A stretch of DNA of 57,669 nt from an uncultured Anaerolineae bacterium (GCA_938049385.1 CALIBQ010000041.1:1-57669); one strand, 5' to 3'. Positions 45,804 to 55,479 are shown, counted from the stretch's first letter. Numbers and translations: made by a program. Notes: generated from the sequence alone by a model not told the origin.

Positions 45804-46562
45804 TTATTCCGTGTGCAGTTGGGTCAGGACGGCGCGGGCGCCGTCGTACACGCTCCAGCTATCGCCAAAGGCCGTCACGAAAAGGAATCCCATAGCGAGG
45901 TACTTCTGCGCGTTATCGGGGTTACAGGCGATGCCGGGGATTTTGCCGGCCTGCCGGCAGGCGGCCAGCACGTGACGGATGGCATCCTCATGCCGGCGTT
46001 GGTCCGCCGGCTGGCGCAAATCCAGCCCCATAGAGTTGGCCAGGTCCGCCGGCCCGATCCAGCAGGCATCCACACCCTCCACCCGCATGATAGCTTCCGC
46101 GTTCTCCACGGCCTGCCCAGACTCGATCTGCACCGCCAGGAAGACCTCGTCATTGGCCGCCGTGCGGTAATCCGGACCGTACATCCGGCATCCATATGCA
46201 CCTTCGGATCGGCCGCCGCGCGGGGGATAGCGCATGGCGAAGGCCGCTGACTCGGCATCCGCCGGCGTGTGGACCATAGGGACGATAATGCCGAGCGCCC
46301 CGCGGTCCAGCATGGCGCCGATGAGGTAGAAATCGTTCTTTCCCACGCGCACCATAGGCACCGCGCCGGCCAGCCGGATGCTCCGAAAGGCGTCCATGGC
46401 AGACTTGGGGTCCCAGATGCCGTGCTGGTCATCCAGCAGGACGTACTCACTGCCGGCCAGCGCCAACAGTTCCGCCGCCAGCGGCGAACCCAGGGCGGCC
46501 AGCCCTCCGATGGAAGGTTTGCCGGCCAGCATTTTTTCTTTGACGACATTCCAGCGCAGCAT
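45804..46562 (-). CDS. HpcH/HpaI-type aldolase
   Basis: The 252-residue metal-dependent class II aldolase cleaves or forms 2-oxo acids. It has LLDDQHGIWDPKSAM (usually DxEH; here DDQH), MVRVGKNDFYLIGAMLDRGA, GIIVPMVHTPADAES, AVQIESGQAVENAEAIM with the metal-binding Glu, and WIGPADLANSMG. The Gln for Glu in the DxEH site is unusual. AAGGAG lies seven bases before the ATG at 46562. Substrate is unknown. Confidence 0.85.
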   Translation of the reverse strand: MLRWNVVKEKMLAGKPSIGGLAALGSPLAAELLALAGSEYVLLDDQHGIWDPKSAMDAFRSIRLAGAVPMVRVGKNDFYLIGAMLDRGALGIIVPMVHTPADAESAAFAMRYPPRGGRSEGAYGCRMYGPDYRTAANDEVFLAVQIESGQAVENAEAIMRVEGVDACWIGPADLANSMGLDLRQPADQRRHEDAIRHVLAACRQAGKIPGIACNPDNAQKYLAMGFLFVTAFGDSWSVYDGARAVLTQLHTE

Positions 46563-46628
46563 GGTATTGCTCCTTGCGGATGGAAGGGATAGCAACCCGC
46601 CGGCGAAATTCCGGCGCCGGTCTGGTCT

Positions 46629-46657
46629 ATCCTAACACAGGCGGGCCGGCAGGTCAA
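46629..46657 (-). promoter_or_regulatory. Promoter of the aldolase gene
   Basis: On the minus strand TTGACC and TAGGAT are 17 bases apart, about 70 bases before the start codon. Confidence 0.55.
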
Positions 46658-46673
46658 ATTTTCCCGGAAATGT

Positions 46674-46709
46674 GCCAGGCCCTTCCCCGGGGATGAGGAA
46701 GGGCCTGGC
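46674..46709 (-). terminator. Terminator-like hairpin after the hydrogenase gene
   Basis: GCCAGGCCCTTCC and GGAAGGGCCTGGC are perfectly paired over 13 bp with a ten-base loop. There is no clean T run after it, so termination strength is uncertain. Confidence 0.55.
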
Positions 46710-46746
46710 CGCTTGGCGCGCAGAGAAAGAGGGAAGAGAAGATGGG

Positions 46747-49700
46747 CTATCCTGTGACAGGTTTGGTTTCTTTCTCCAGGGCCGGCAGGATGTACTCTTC
46801 GACGAACGCCTTGACGTTGTCCGGGTCCACATGCATGACCTTATGCCGGCCAATGGTGACCGAGGGCCCGTTGGCGCAGTTGTTGGCGCAGAAGCGCGCC
46901 CGCACACGGAAGCGGTCGGTAAGGCTGCGCTGGCGCAGTTCTTCCGCCAGCTCTTCCATGATGCGCCAAGAGCCTTTCAAGTAACAGTTGGTGCTGACGC
47001 AGACGCCCAGGTCAATGACGGGCTGGGTTTCCAGCAGTTCCTCGATGGGCTGGTCGACGCGCATGGAGCGCCGGCCGTAGGTGGTGTGCAGGGCACGATG
47101 CGAGACCTCGCCCAGCGGCTCGCCCAACCATTGGCTGTAGATGGCCTGGACGGCCGGGTTGTCCTGGCTCTTCTTGACCGAGGCGGCGGCGTCCATACGG
47201 TAGAGCACCTCCAGGCGCTCCTCGCGATCGGTGGAAAGCTGAGGCGCCGGGTTGCCTGAACCGTTGATGCACCCACCCGGACAGGCCATCACCTCGATAA
47301 AGTGATAGGGCGCGTCGCCGGCGCGAATGCGGTCAATGAGCTGTTGCGCGTTCTGCAGGCCGCTGACCACCGCCAGGCGCACGGTGATACCGTCCAACTC
47401 AATGGTCGCTTCCTTGATGCCCTTGAGGCCGCGCACCTGGGTGTACTCCACATTGTCGAGGCGTTTGCCGGTGATGCGCTCCGCGGCCAGGCGCAGGGCC
47501 GCCTCAGCGACGCCGCCGCTGGCGCCGAAGATGATGCCGGCGCCGCTGACGTTGCCGAAGGGCAGGTCCAGCTCCTGCGGCTTCAGCTCCAGCGGGTCAA
47601 TGCCCTTTTCGCGGAACATGCGGATGACCTCGTTGGTAGTGATGACCGCGTCGACATCGGGTACGCCGTCATGGCAGAACTCCGGCCGCCGGCTCTCGTA
47701 CTTCTTGGCGTTGCACGGCATGATGGACACGAAGAAGAGCCGGTCGGGCTTCACGCCGAGCTGTTTGGCGAAGTACTGCTTCACCACCGAGCCGAACATC
47801 TGTTGCGGCGACTTGCAGGACGACAGAAGCGGCAGTAGATCGGGTGCCATCTTCTCGCAGTAGTTAATCCAGGCCGGACAGCAGGAGGTGAACTGCGGCA
47901 AGCCCTCGCCTTTCGCCAGCCGGCTCAGCAGTTCGGTGCCTTCCTCCATGATGGTGAGGTCGGCGGCCCAGCAGGTATCGAAGACGTAGGCGAAGCCCAT
48001 CTGCTTGAGGCCGGCGCACAGCCGCCCCATAGCTTCCTCGCCGGTCAGTCCGTAGTACTGGGCGAAAGCAGCGCGCACCGCCGGCGCAATCTGCGCCGCG
48101 ACGATAAGCGATGTGTTATTCAGTGCACGATACACGTTCGGTAGGGTGGGCTTCAGGGTCAGCGCACCCGTCGGGCAGACGGTCACGCAGTGTCCGCAGG
48201 AGACACAGCTCGTCTTATCCAACGGCCGCTGGTCAACCGGACCGATGGTCAGCGTGCCGTTGACCTCGTAATAAGTCAGCGCGGCCGAACCTTCCATCTC
48301 CCGACAGGCCTTCAGGCACAGGCCGCAGAGGATGCACTTGCCCGGATCGCGCACCAGGATAGGGTGATTCTCGTCCACCGGCACACGGCGCATGGGACGC
48401 GCTTCGGCATCAAAGGTCACCTGGTACTGGGTGGCGTACTGGCGCACCTGACAGTCATAGCGCTCAGTGCACCCACACTGGAGACAGCGCGCGGCCTCGC
48501 GCATGGCCGTCGCCACATCCCAGGTCTCACTGACCTCCATGAAGTTGACCTTGCGCTCCTCCGCCGGCACCATTGGGATGGGGTTGCGCGGGCTGGGGCG
48601 CACATTGCGGAACTCCTCCTTGGGTACCTCGTCCCAGCGCCCCTTGGAGCAGGTGTATGTAGGCATCTGCGGGGTGACCCGGCCGGTGCGCAGGTACTCG
48701 TCGATAGCGGCGGCGGCGCGGTGGCCGGCGCCGATAGCAGTTACGGCGATATCCGGCCCGGTCTGACAATCGCCGCCGGCGAAGACGCCCGGGATAGATG
48801 TTTGCAGGGTCAGCGGGTCTACCTGGATCGTGCCGCGCGGTGTGCGGGCCAGCTCCGCCGGCAGACCATCATCCTCGACTGTATGTCCGATGGCCGCCAG
48901 GATCGTACTGCAGGGCAGGACGAACTCGGAGCCGGGGATGGGAACCGGCCGGCGGCGCCCCGATGCATCCAGGTCGCCCAGCTCCATGCGCACGCAGTGG
49001 AGCTCCAGCCCCGCCGGTCCTTGTCGGATGGCGGTGGGAGCGGCCAGGAACTCCAACTGCACCCCTTCTTCGATGGCCTCTTCCACCTCGGTATCCAGCG
49101 CCGGCATCTCGTCGCGGGTGCGGCGGTATAGGATGGTCACGGAGCGACAGCCCAGGCGGATGGCGGTGCGGGCGGCGTCGATGGCCGTATTGCCGCCGCC
49201 GATAACCACCACGCGGTCGCCCAGGCGCGGCTGACGCCGCAGGGTCACCATGGTCAGCAGGTCAATGCCGGCCATCACCCCGGGCAGGTCCTCGCCCTCG
49301 ATGTTCAGACGGGACGATCCCTGTGCGCCAATGGCCAGGAAGACGGCATCGAAGCCGCTGGCCTTGAGCGAGTCAAGGGTGAAATCGCGGCCAAGCTTCT
49401 TGTGATACTGGATTTTGACGCCCAGGTCGAGGATGGATTCGATCTCGGCGTTCAGCACCTCGTCCGGCAGGCGGTAGCGGGGCACGCCCCAGCGGAGCAT
49501 TCCGCCGGCGGCGGAACGCATCTCGAAGATAGTGATGTCATGGCCCATGCGGCGCAGGAAGTAGGCCGCGCTGAGGCCGGCCGGGCCGCTTCCGATCACC
49601 GCCACTCGCTTGCCGGTATCTGGCGCGCAGGCCGGCTTATACGGCAGGAGCTGATAGCTGTCCCAATCGGCGACGAAGCGCTTGACCGCGTTGATGTTCA

Positions 49701-50190
49701 CCGCGCCGTCCACGGCGTTGCGCCGGCATTCGGTCTCGCATGGATGCGGACAGATGCGGCCGCAGATGGAAGGCAGGGGATTGTTTTCCTTGATGACGGC
49801 CAGCGCCTCGGTGAAGTTGCCGGCGGCCACGTGGTAGAGATAGCGCTGGATATCCACGTTGGCGGGACAGCGCTGGACGCAGGGCGCCGCACAGTCGCCG
49901 TAGTGGTTGCGCAGGAGGGACTGCAGATAGATTTTGCGGAAGCTCTCCAGGGCCGGCGATTCCGTGCGAATCTTCATGCCCGGCGCAACTTTGGTGGATG
50001 TCGCCGAGACGAAGCGCACGCTGTCGCCATCTATCAGCTCGACAGTGGACAGCTCCGCGCCAGAAGGGGGACTGAGCCGCGGGTCATATCCCAATGCCGG
50101 GATATGAATCCCGTTTTGCCGGGCGGCTTCGATAATGGTAATACCGTCCGGCACGGTGCACTTTTTATCGTTGATGGTAATTTTGATCAT
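46747..50190 (-). CDS. [FeFe]-hydrogenase fused to a GltD-like flavoprotein
   Basis: This 1,147-residue protein joins several redox modules. Residues 1-80 are a ferredoxin-like domain with no ligand cysteines. Residues 95-510 are GltD-like: cysteines at 100, 104, 108, 143, 147, 151 and 155, VIGSGPAGLSAAYFLRRMG for FAD, and VVVIGGGNTAIDAARTA for NAD(P). Two 4Fe-4S sites follow (C619-C629, C662-C672). The H-cluster domain shows all three motifs: TSCCPAW (768), MPCNAKKYE (824) and EVMACPGGC (966). The end is a NuoE-like 2Fe-2S site (C1064, C1069, C1101, C1105). It probably links NAD(P)H and H2. The ATG at 50190 follows GAGGG. Maturases are not in the window. Confidence 0.9.
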   Translation of the reverse strand: MIKITINDKKCTVPDGITIIEAARQNGIHIPALGYDPRLSPPSGAELSTVELIDGDSVRFVSATSTKVAPGMKIRTESPALESFRKIYLQSLLRNHYGDCAAPCVQRCPANVDIQRYLYHVAAGNFTEALAVIKENNPLPSICGRICPHPCETECRRNAVDGAVNINAVKRFVADWDSYQLLPYKPACAPDTGKRVAVIGSGPAGLSAAYFLRRMGHDITIFEMRSAAGGMLRWGVPRYRLPDEVLNAEIESILDLGVKIQYHKKLGRDFTLDSLKASGFDAVFLAIGAQGSSRLNIEGEDLPGVMAGIDLLTMVTLRRQPRLGDRVVVIGGGNTAIDAARTAIRLGCRSVTILYRRTRDEMPALDTEVEEAIEEGVQLEFLAAPTAIRQGPAGLELHCVRMELGDLDASGRRRPVPIPGSEFVLPCSTILAAIGHTVEDDGLPAELARTPRGTIQVDPLTLQTSIPGVFAGGDCQTGPDIAVTAIGAGHRAAAAIDEYLRTGRVTPQMPTYTCSKGRWDEVPKEEFRNVRPSPRNPIPMVPAEERKVNFMEVSETWDVATAMREAARCLQCGCTERYDCQVRQYATQYQVTFDAEARPMRRVPVDENHPILVRDPGKCILCGLCLKACREMEGSAALTYYEVNGTLTIGPVDQRPLDKTSCVSCGHCVTVCPTGALTLKPTLPNVYRALNNTSLIVAAQIAPAVRAAFAQYYGLTGEEAMGRLCAGLKQMGFAYVFDTCWAADLTIMEEGTELLSRLAKGEGLPQFTSCCPAWINYCEKMAPDLLPLLSSCKSPQQMFGSVVKQYFAKQLGVKPDRLFFVSIMPCNAKKYESRRPEFCHDGVPDVDAVITTNEVIRMFREKGIDPLELKPQELDLPFGNVSGAGIIFGASGGVAEAALRLAAERITGKRLDNVEYTQVRGLKGIKEATIELDGITVRLAVVSGLQNAQQLIDRIRAGDAPYHFIEVMACPGGCINGSGNPAPQLSTDREERLEVLYRMDAAASVKKSQDNPAVQAIYSQWLGEPLGEVSHRALHTTYGRRSMRVDQPIEELLETQPVIDLGVCVSTNCYLKGSWRIMEELAEELRQRSLTDRFRVRARFCANNCANGPSVTIGRHKVMHVDPDNVKAFVEEYILPALEKETKPVTG

Positions 50191-50272
50191 GTGAGCCCTC
50201 GAGAGCCAGGATGTTCCGCTCTCATCGCCCGTGGAGCGGCTGTGTTGTACCAATTTCGTGCTTTCATTCACA

Positions 50273-50301
50273 ATTATAACCGGGTAATGCGGATTTGTCA
50301 A
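50273..50301 (-). promoter_or_regulatory. Consensus promoter of the hydrogenase gene
   Basis: On the minus strand TTGACA and TATAAT match consensus with 17 bases between. Copies of TTGTGAAT (minus strand) flank it at 50310-50317 and 50266-50273. Confidence 0.8.
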
Positions 50302-50352
50302 GTGCTAGAATTCACAAATTGGAACTTACGTGGGGTACAGGACACGGGCATC

Positions 50353-50381
50353 TTTCCAAGTTTCCAGAAAGGAGTTATAAT
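50353..50381 (+). promoter_or_regulatory. Promoter of the GT39-like gene
   Basis: TTTCCA and TATAAT are 17 bases apart, 37 bases before the ATG at 50418. The -35 is poor and the -10 perfect. Confidence 0.45.
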
Positions 50382-50417
50382 GTACGGGCGACAAGCCTGC
50401 ACTCGGAGACAAACCGT

Positions 50418-53219
50418 ATGCCTCTGCGCGACAGCCGGCGCTGGTTACCGCTCATCCTGTGCTTGGCGTGGGGATTATGGCTGTACCACCTGCGGGATAT
50501 CCCCTACGGCCTGCATCACGACGCCATGTTCAACCTGGTGGACACCATCGAGGTGCTCCACGGCCGACTGCGCCTTTACTTCCCCGCCAATTTCGGGCGC
50601 GAGCCGCTGTTCATCTACTCCACGGCCGGCATGGCCCGCCTCATGCACGCCGATTGGATCTGGGTCCAGCGGCTGACTTCTGTGGTATGGGGCATGTTGG
50701 GACTGGCCAGCACCTATCCGCTACTGCGCCGGCTGATGGGGCCGCGCGCCGCCGGCTGGGGGATGGCGCTCGCCGCCGGCTCCTTCTGGCTGTTAATGGT
50801 CAGCCGGCTTGGACTGCGCGCCGTCACCCTGCTTTTCTTCGCCAACCTGACCGCCTTCGCTGTCTTGAAAGCCGTGGAGCCAGGTCAGCGCCGGCCGATT
50901 CTCTGGTGGTGTTTGGCTGGGGCCGCCGGCGGCCTGGCCCAGTACACGTATCTGGCCTCCCGCGCGCTGTTCCTTCTGCCGGCCGGCATGCTCCTGTGGG
51001 CGGCTTGGCCGCGCCGATCCCCCGGACAGCCGCTCTGGCGCCGGCTGGCAGGTCCCCTGTTGGCTATCAGCATGATGACAGCGCTCTTTCTCCCCCTCCA
51101 GATGGAAATGAGCCGCACAACCCAGCCGGCCCGCCTGCAGGAGCTGGACGCACCCCTGCGCATGGCCCTGGCCGGCCAGCCCCTCCCCCTGCTGAAGGCC
51201 ATGGGTGAGACGGTGTCGGCGCTGTTCTGGCGCGGGCCGGAAGCCCCCTCGGATTATCTGTACAACGTGCCGGGCCGGCCGGCGCTCTCCCTCCCCCTGA
51301 CACTGGCATTCGTCATCGGGTTGGCTTCCCTGCTAGCGGGGCGAGAGAGCCGGCGGATGGCGCCCTGGCTGGCGTTCTTTGGCCTTGCCGGCCTTCTGCC
51401 GGACCTGCTTTCCTCCGGCGGGCCGCTGTACCTGCGCGGCATTATCGTCCTGCCGTACCTGTTCGGTGCGGCCGGTGCTGGCCTCGAAGGACTGCGCGCA
51501 CTGCTTCGGCAAAGGGCCGGCCGGCTGGGAAGAGCGGCCGGCGTCTGCCTAGCCCTGGCACTGCTGGCATGGCAGTACGCTGAAAGCAGTCAGGCCTACT
51601 TTCGCCAATGGGCCCTAGCCCACCAGACCCTGCGCATCTACAACGGTGACCTGCGCGCTCTGGCGGATTCTGCGCCGGATGTAGAAGGAGCGCGCACATA
51701 TATCAGCACCGATTTCTGGCTCGACCTGGATCAGCAGACCTTTCAGTTTCTCTCTGCTCATCCTGGGGTAGTCGAATGGTTCCGCATCGGGTACGGCCTG
51801 CCGCTTCCCGCGCGAGGAGGCGCCGTCTATTGGATCACCCTTTCCACGCCTATGCCGGCGGAATGGCAGGAGTTCTTCCGCCGTGCCAGCCAGCAGATTG
51901 CGGTTTCCGGGCCCGATGGACACACCCCTCTCGCAATCGGGTACGTCATGGACCAGGCCGGCATCCAGGCCGGCGCCTCTGCCCTGGGACTGCAGGTATT
52001 GGACGAAGCTGTCACATATGGAGAACTGCTGACGTTGGAGTCCGTGCGAGCGGAGCAGTCCAGCAGTGAAGTGCTCCTCTGGACGCAGTGGCGGATTACC
52101 AGCGCCAACCGGCCTTCTGCGCCCGTACATATCGTTGCGCAACTGGCCGGCACGGATGGGCTGGTGTGGAATCAGGCAGACTTTCCGCTGGCCTGCGCCC
52201 ATCAGTCCTGGCAGGAAGGAGATCGTTGTGTGCAGATGAGCCGGCTGTCCGTGCCCGGCGATATGCCTCCTGGCGATTACATCGCGCGAACCTATCTGTA
52301 CACTGATCCGGCGGCACCGCTGGCGATGCGCGCCGGCGGCAACTTCCTGGCCGCGCCGCCGCGCGCGGCAACGGTTACCATAACGGGCCAGCCGGCCGGC
52401 CCACTGCCGGCCCCGCCCTATCCAGTCGAAACTGTGCTCGCCGGCCGGCTGGTACCCTTGGGCCGCTGGGAGAGTTGGGACAGGGTGTATGCCGGCGTGC
52501 CCTACATCGCCCATATCCGCTGGCAGGCGGTGGAAGATGTGGAACCCCAGCGTCTGCGCTTCATACTGCGCGCCCTGGCGGATGATGGAAGCACGGTGTG
52601 GGAAGGGGAAGCGCCGGCACAGAACGAACTGCCCGGGGCCTGGCCGGCCGGCCGCTCCCTGCGCCTGGCGCACCGCTTTACGATGGGCACTGCGGATACA
52701 TCAGACAATTTGCCCTCGGTGACCCTGCAAATTTGTGCCGAGCCGAGCGGCGCAGTGGATAGCTGTGCCGGCCTGGGGAGGGTAGAATGGGCCAATCCGC
52801 CGCGGCTGTGGGAGCTGTCAAGGCCGCCGGCGCACCCTATTGAGGCACACTGGCCGGCCGGCCTCTCCTTGGCGGGATATGACCTTTCCATGCAAGCAGG
52901 GCTTCTGCGTTTGACATTGTATTGGAGGGTCGTTCAGCCGCTGGAGAACGAGGTGGTGCGCTTCGTGCATGTGCTGGATGCCGGCGGACAAATCATTGCC
53001 CAGAGCGATGTGCGCCTGAGCAACCAGGGCATCCCGCAGACGGCATGGCTCCCCGGCGAGTATATCGCGGACAGCGTTGATGTCCCGGTGCCGGCCAGCG
53101 CAGTGCCGGCGAAGCTCCGCATTGGCCTGTACTGGCCGGAAAGCGGGGAACGGCTTCCCCTCACCGCACCATCTGACGTGGAGCAGTCGGAACGCAGTCT
53201 CCTGGTCTCGCTTCCCTAG
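50418..53219 (+). CDS. GT39-like membrane glycosyltransferase with large extracytoplasmic region
   Basis: The 933-residue protein has about ten helices in its first 430 residues. Its first luminal loop has YGLHHDAMFNLVDTIEVLHG and GREPLFIYS, the layout of dolichyl-phosphate-mannose-type (GT39/ArnT-like) enzymes. The catalytic acidic pair is reduced to one Asp (HHDAMFN rather than DE). The rest is a large outside region of beta-rich domains with no cysteine pattern. It probably adds lipid-linked sugars to proteins or envelope polymers. The ATG at 50418 follows GGAG; the longer frame to 50295 has no site. Confidence 0.75.
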   Translation: MPLRDSRRWLPLILCLAWGLWLYHLRDIPYGLHHDAMFNLVDTIEVLHGRLRLYFPANFGREPLFIYSTAGMARLMHADWIWVQRLTSVVWGMLGLASTYPLLRRLMGPRAAGWGMALAAGSFWLLMVSRLGLRAVTLLFFANLTAFAVLKAVEPGQRRPILWWCLAGAAGGLAQYTYLASRALFLLPAGMLLWAAWPRRSPGQPLWRRLAGPLLAISMMTALFLPLQMEMSRTTQPARLQELDAPLRMALAGQPLPLLKAMGETVSALFWRGPEAPSDYLYNVPGRPALSLPLTLAFVIGLASLLAGRESRRMAPWLAFFGLAGLLPDLLSSGGPLYLRGIIVLPYLFGAAGAGLEGLRALLRQRAGRLGRAAGVCLALALLAWQYAESSQAYFRQWALAHQTLRIYNGDLRALADSAPDVEGARTYISTDFWLDLDQQTFQFLSAHPGVVEWFRIGYGLPLPARGGAVYWITLSTPMPAEWQEFFRRASQQIAVSGPDGHTPLAIGYVMDQAGIQAGASALGLQVLDEAVTYGELLTLESVRAEQSSSEVLLWTQWRITSANRPSAPVHIVAQLAGTDGLVWNQADFPLACAHQSWQEGDRCVQMSRLSVPGDMPPGDYIARTYLYTDPAAPLAMRAGGNFLAAPPRAATVTITGQPAGPLPAPPYPVETVLAGRLVPLGRWESWDRVYAGVPYIAHIRWQAVEDVEPQRLRFILRALADDGSTVWEGEAPAQNELPGAWPAGRSLRLAHRFTMGTADTSDNLPSVTLQICAEPSGAVDSCAGLGRVEWANPPRLWELSRPPAHPIEAHWPAGLSLAGYDLSMQAGLLRLTLYWRVVQPLENEVVRFVHVLDAGGQIIAQSDVRLSNQGIPQTAWLPGEYIADSVDVPVPASAVPAKLRIGLYWPESGERLPLTAPSDVEQSERSLLVSLP

Positions 53220-53227
53220 GCTTTCAT

Positions 53228-53251
53228 GACCCAAATTGGAGGAATTGGGTC
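53228..53251. terminator. Hairpin between convergent genes
   Basis: GACCCAAATT pairs with AATTGGGTC (one bulged A) around GGAGG, in a 35-base gap between the GT39-like and YyaL genes. T runs are weak. Confidence 0.45.
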
Positions 53252-53254
53252 CGT

Positions 53255-55072
53255 TTACTGTTCCGGATGGAACAGCATATCCAGCGCCAGGTATATGGCG
53301 GAAAAGGCCTGGGGGCTGTGCGTCATGCTGTGGCCGAACCGCTCGATGGTCCGCCGTGCCCTCTCCTGCCACACCGGCCGGCTCAGCCATCTCCCCAGCG
53401 TCAGCAAGTTTTGTGCCATGACGGCATTGCCGGAGGGGATGGGCAGGTCGCTGAAGATGACCGGACGCGCAATAAGCGGCTCATGCTCGTCGCTGGTGAA
53501 GAAAAAGCCGCCCAGCTCATCGTCCCAGAAATGGGAGATGACTTGCTCCGTCAGCCGGCCGGCCTCTTCCAGCCAGCGCGCCTCACGATGGGCCGTGTAC
53601 AGCGCCAGCAGGCCGAAGATAAGGTGTGCGTAGTCATCCAGGAACGCCAGGCCGCGTGCCTGGCCGGCGGCGAACCAGTGAGAAAGCCGGCCGGCATCAT
53701 CCACCAGATAAGCCAGGATGAACTCCGCCGTGCGGCGGGCGGCATCCAGATAGTCCGGCCGGCCCAAGGCACGGCCGGCCTCCGCCAGCGCGGCGATAGC
53801 CAACCCGTTCCAACCGACCAGCAGTTTATCATCGCGCGCCGGCGGTACCCGCCAGGCCTGGCGCGCTTCCAGCAGGCGCCGGCGCGCTTCATCCACCCGC
53901 GCCCAGGCCCCTTCTTCGTCGGTGTTCAGCCGGCGCGCCAGCTCCGCGATGGGCATGGACTGGCGGAGCAAGGTCATGCGGTGGTAATTGCCGCGCGCCG
54001 TCACCCCGAAAAACTCGCGCGCCCATTCCTGGTCCGCTTCCCCCACCGCGGCATCAAATTCTTCTGCGGTCCAGGCATAATAGCGCCCTTCCCCTTCAGG
54101 AGTATCCGCGTCCTGGGCGGAGGCGAAGCCGGCCGGCGCCAGCGCCATCTCGCGCAGGAGATAATCCAGCGTCTGCTCAGCCGTGCGGCGGTACTGCTTT
54201 TGCCCGGTGAGCTGATAGGCATGCACATATATCGGTGCCAGGAGGGCTTGGTCATAGAGCATCTTCTCAAAATGGGGCACCAGCCAGCGCTCATCCACGG
54301 AGTAACGGTGAAACCCGCCGCCCACCAGGTCATACATCCCGCCCAGCGCCATCTGGTCCAGCGTGTGCAGGAGGATAGAGCGGACTTCCTCATCGGCCGG
54401 CGCCCAGCGCGCCAGTAATGCCAGCGTGGCACCCTGCGGGAACTTGGGACGCACGCTGAAGCCGCCGTAGCGGCGGTCCACCGCGTCCAGCAAGTGCCCT
54501 CGCGCCTCCACCAGCATGCTTGCGGAGATCGGGCCGGCGGTGCGTGCCGCACGGACAGTATCCCGCAGGGCGCGGGTTGTCTCTTCAGCTACCCGCTCGA
54601 CATCCTGCCGGCGCTCGCGATATGCCTCGCTCAGCGCCAGGAGCAGGGTGCGGAAGCCCGGCAGGCCGTGGCGATCTTCCGGCGGGAAGTACGTGCCGCC
54701 GTAAAACGGCCGGCCGTCGGGCAGGAGAAAGACAGTGAGGGGCCAGCCGCCCTGGCCGGCGATGAGCTGTACCGCCGTCATATAAATCTCGTCCAGGTCG
54801 GGCCGCTCCTCGCGATCCACCTTGATGTTCACGAAGCGTTCGTTCATCAGGCCGGCGGTTTCGGGGTTGTCGAACGACTCATGGGCCATGACATGGCACC
54901 AGTGGCAGGAGGAATAGCCGATGCTGAGCAGGATCGGCTTGTCCTCGGCCCGGGCGCGCGCCAGTGCCTCCGGCCCCCAGGGATACCAATCTACCGGCTG
55001 ATGCGCGTGCTGGCGCAGATACAGGCTGGCCTCGCCGGCCAGGCGGTTGGCATGTGCAGTCGCCTTATCCAT
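53255..55072 (-). CDS. YyaL/DUF255 thioredoxin-domain protein
   Basis: The 605-residue cytoplasmic protein starts with a DUF255 thioredoxin fold (about residues 1-160): [40 protein letters not shown] and [13 protein letters not shown]. An alpha/alpha-barrel region follows, with [34 protein letters not shown] and [13 protein letters not shown]. Family members are widespread, with no firmly known activity; a role in carbohydrate or thiol redox chemistry has been suggested from structure. The Cys-His-Trp-Cys pair is intact. AAAGGA lies seven bases before the ATG. Confidence 0.9.
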   Translation of the reverse strand: MDKATAHANRLAGEASLYLRQHAHQPVDWYPWGPEALARARAEDKPILLSIGYSSCHWCHVMAHESFDNPETAGLMNERFVNIKVDREERPDLDEIYMTAVQLIAGQGGWPLTVFLLPDGRPFYGGTYFPPEDRHGLPGFRTLLLALSEAYRERRQDVERVAEETTRALRDTVRAARTAGPISASMLVEARGHLLDAVDRRYGGFSVRPKFPQGATLALLARWAPADEEVRSILLHTLDQMALGGMYDLVGGGFHRYSVDERWLVPHFEKMLYDQALLAPIYVHAYQLTGQKQYRRTAEQTLDYLLREMALAPAGFASAQDADTPEGEGRYYAWTAEEFDAAVGEADQEWAREFFGVTARGNYHRMTLLRQSMPIAELARRLNTDEEGAWARVDEARRRLLEARQAWRVPPARDDKLLVGWNGLAIAALAEAGRALGRPDYLDAARRTAEFILAYLVDDAGRLSHWFAAGQARGLAFLDDYAHLIFGLLALYTAHREARWLEEAGRLTEQVISHFWDDELGGFFFTSDEHEPLIARPVIFSDLPIPSGNAVMAQNLLTLGRWLSRPVWQERARRTIERFGHSMTHSPQAFSAIYLALDMLFHPEQ

Positions 55073-55246
55073 GATGCAGTCCTTTCAAGATGGATCGCTG
55101 AATCTATGATACCCCATGCCGGCATGAACCTGTGTAATTTCCCCTACATTGTCTGCGGGGAGGGGCGGGGGTGGTATAGCCCTGTGCATGAGGAGAGGCC
55201 TGGGGTAGGAGAACCCCGTGGTGATAGAGTATCTTGACCCACAAAG

Positions 55247-55275
55247 TTGATAAATTTTCGAAACTATGCTATCGT
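55247..55275 (+). promoter_or_regulatory. Possible promoter upstream of repeat copy f
   Basis: TTGATA and TATCGT are 17 bases apart. If used, the transcript for the two-component system would cross the repeat and have a leader of about 250 bases. Confidence 0.25.
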
Positions 55276-55280
55276 ATCTA

Positions 55281-55479
55281 AGGTGTGGAAAAATCCAAAT
55301 ATACAATCTATGGAAGAGCGGCCTGGCGGCTGAAGCCACGGCAACAACTGCGAGGCCTGCCTACGCAGGCTTCGTGAAGTCGGCGCCGGCCGACTTCGCA
55401 GGCGCAGCCGCAGTTTCAACTGCCAGGCGATAAGCCAATACCCGCAAATCAAATGACAATCTTGACTTTTTCAATACTC
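55281..55479 (-). repeat. MITE-like repeat R1, copy f, with target duplication
   Basis: The 199-bp element runs from AGGTGTGGAAAAATC to GACTTTTTCAATACTC. The 9-base direct repeat TCGTATCTA flanks it at 55272-55280 and 55480-55488, which is what a transposase-driven insertion leaves. Two internal hairpins (GAAGTCGGC/GCCGACTTC type) match the other copies. It lies between yyaL and the two-component system. It is the least worn copy. Confidence 0.75.

Noticed and set aside
50266-50317. A full Rex operator at the hydrogenase promoter
   Set aside because: Only single half-sites in direct orientation are present; the inverted partner at the usual spacing is missing.
50381-50676. Frame beginning at ATG 50381 after AAAGGAG
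   Set aside because: The ATG is part of the -10 element and the frame is out of register with the clear GT39-like protein, giving a Cys-rich nonsense sequence.
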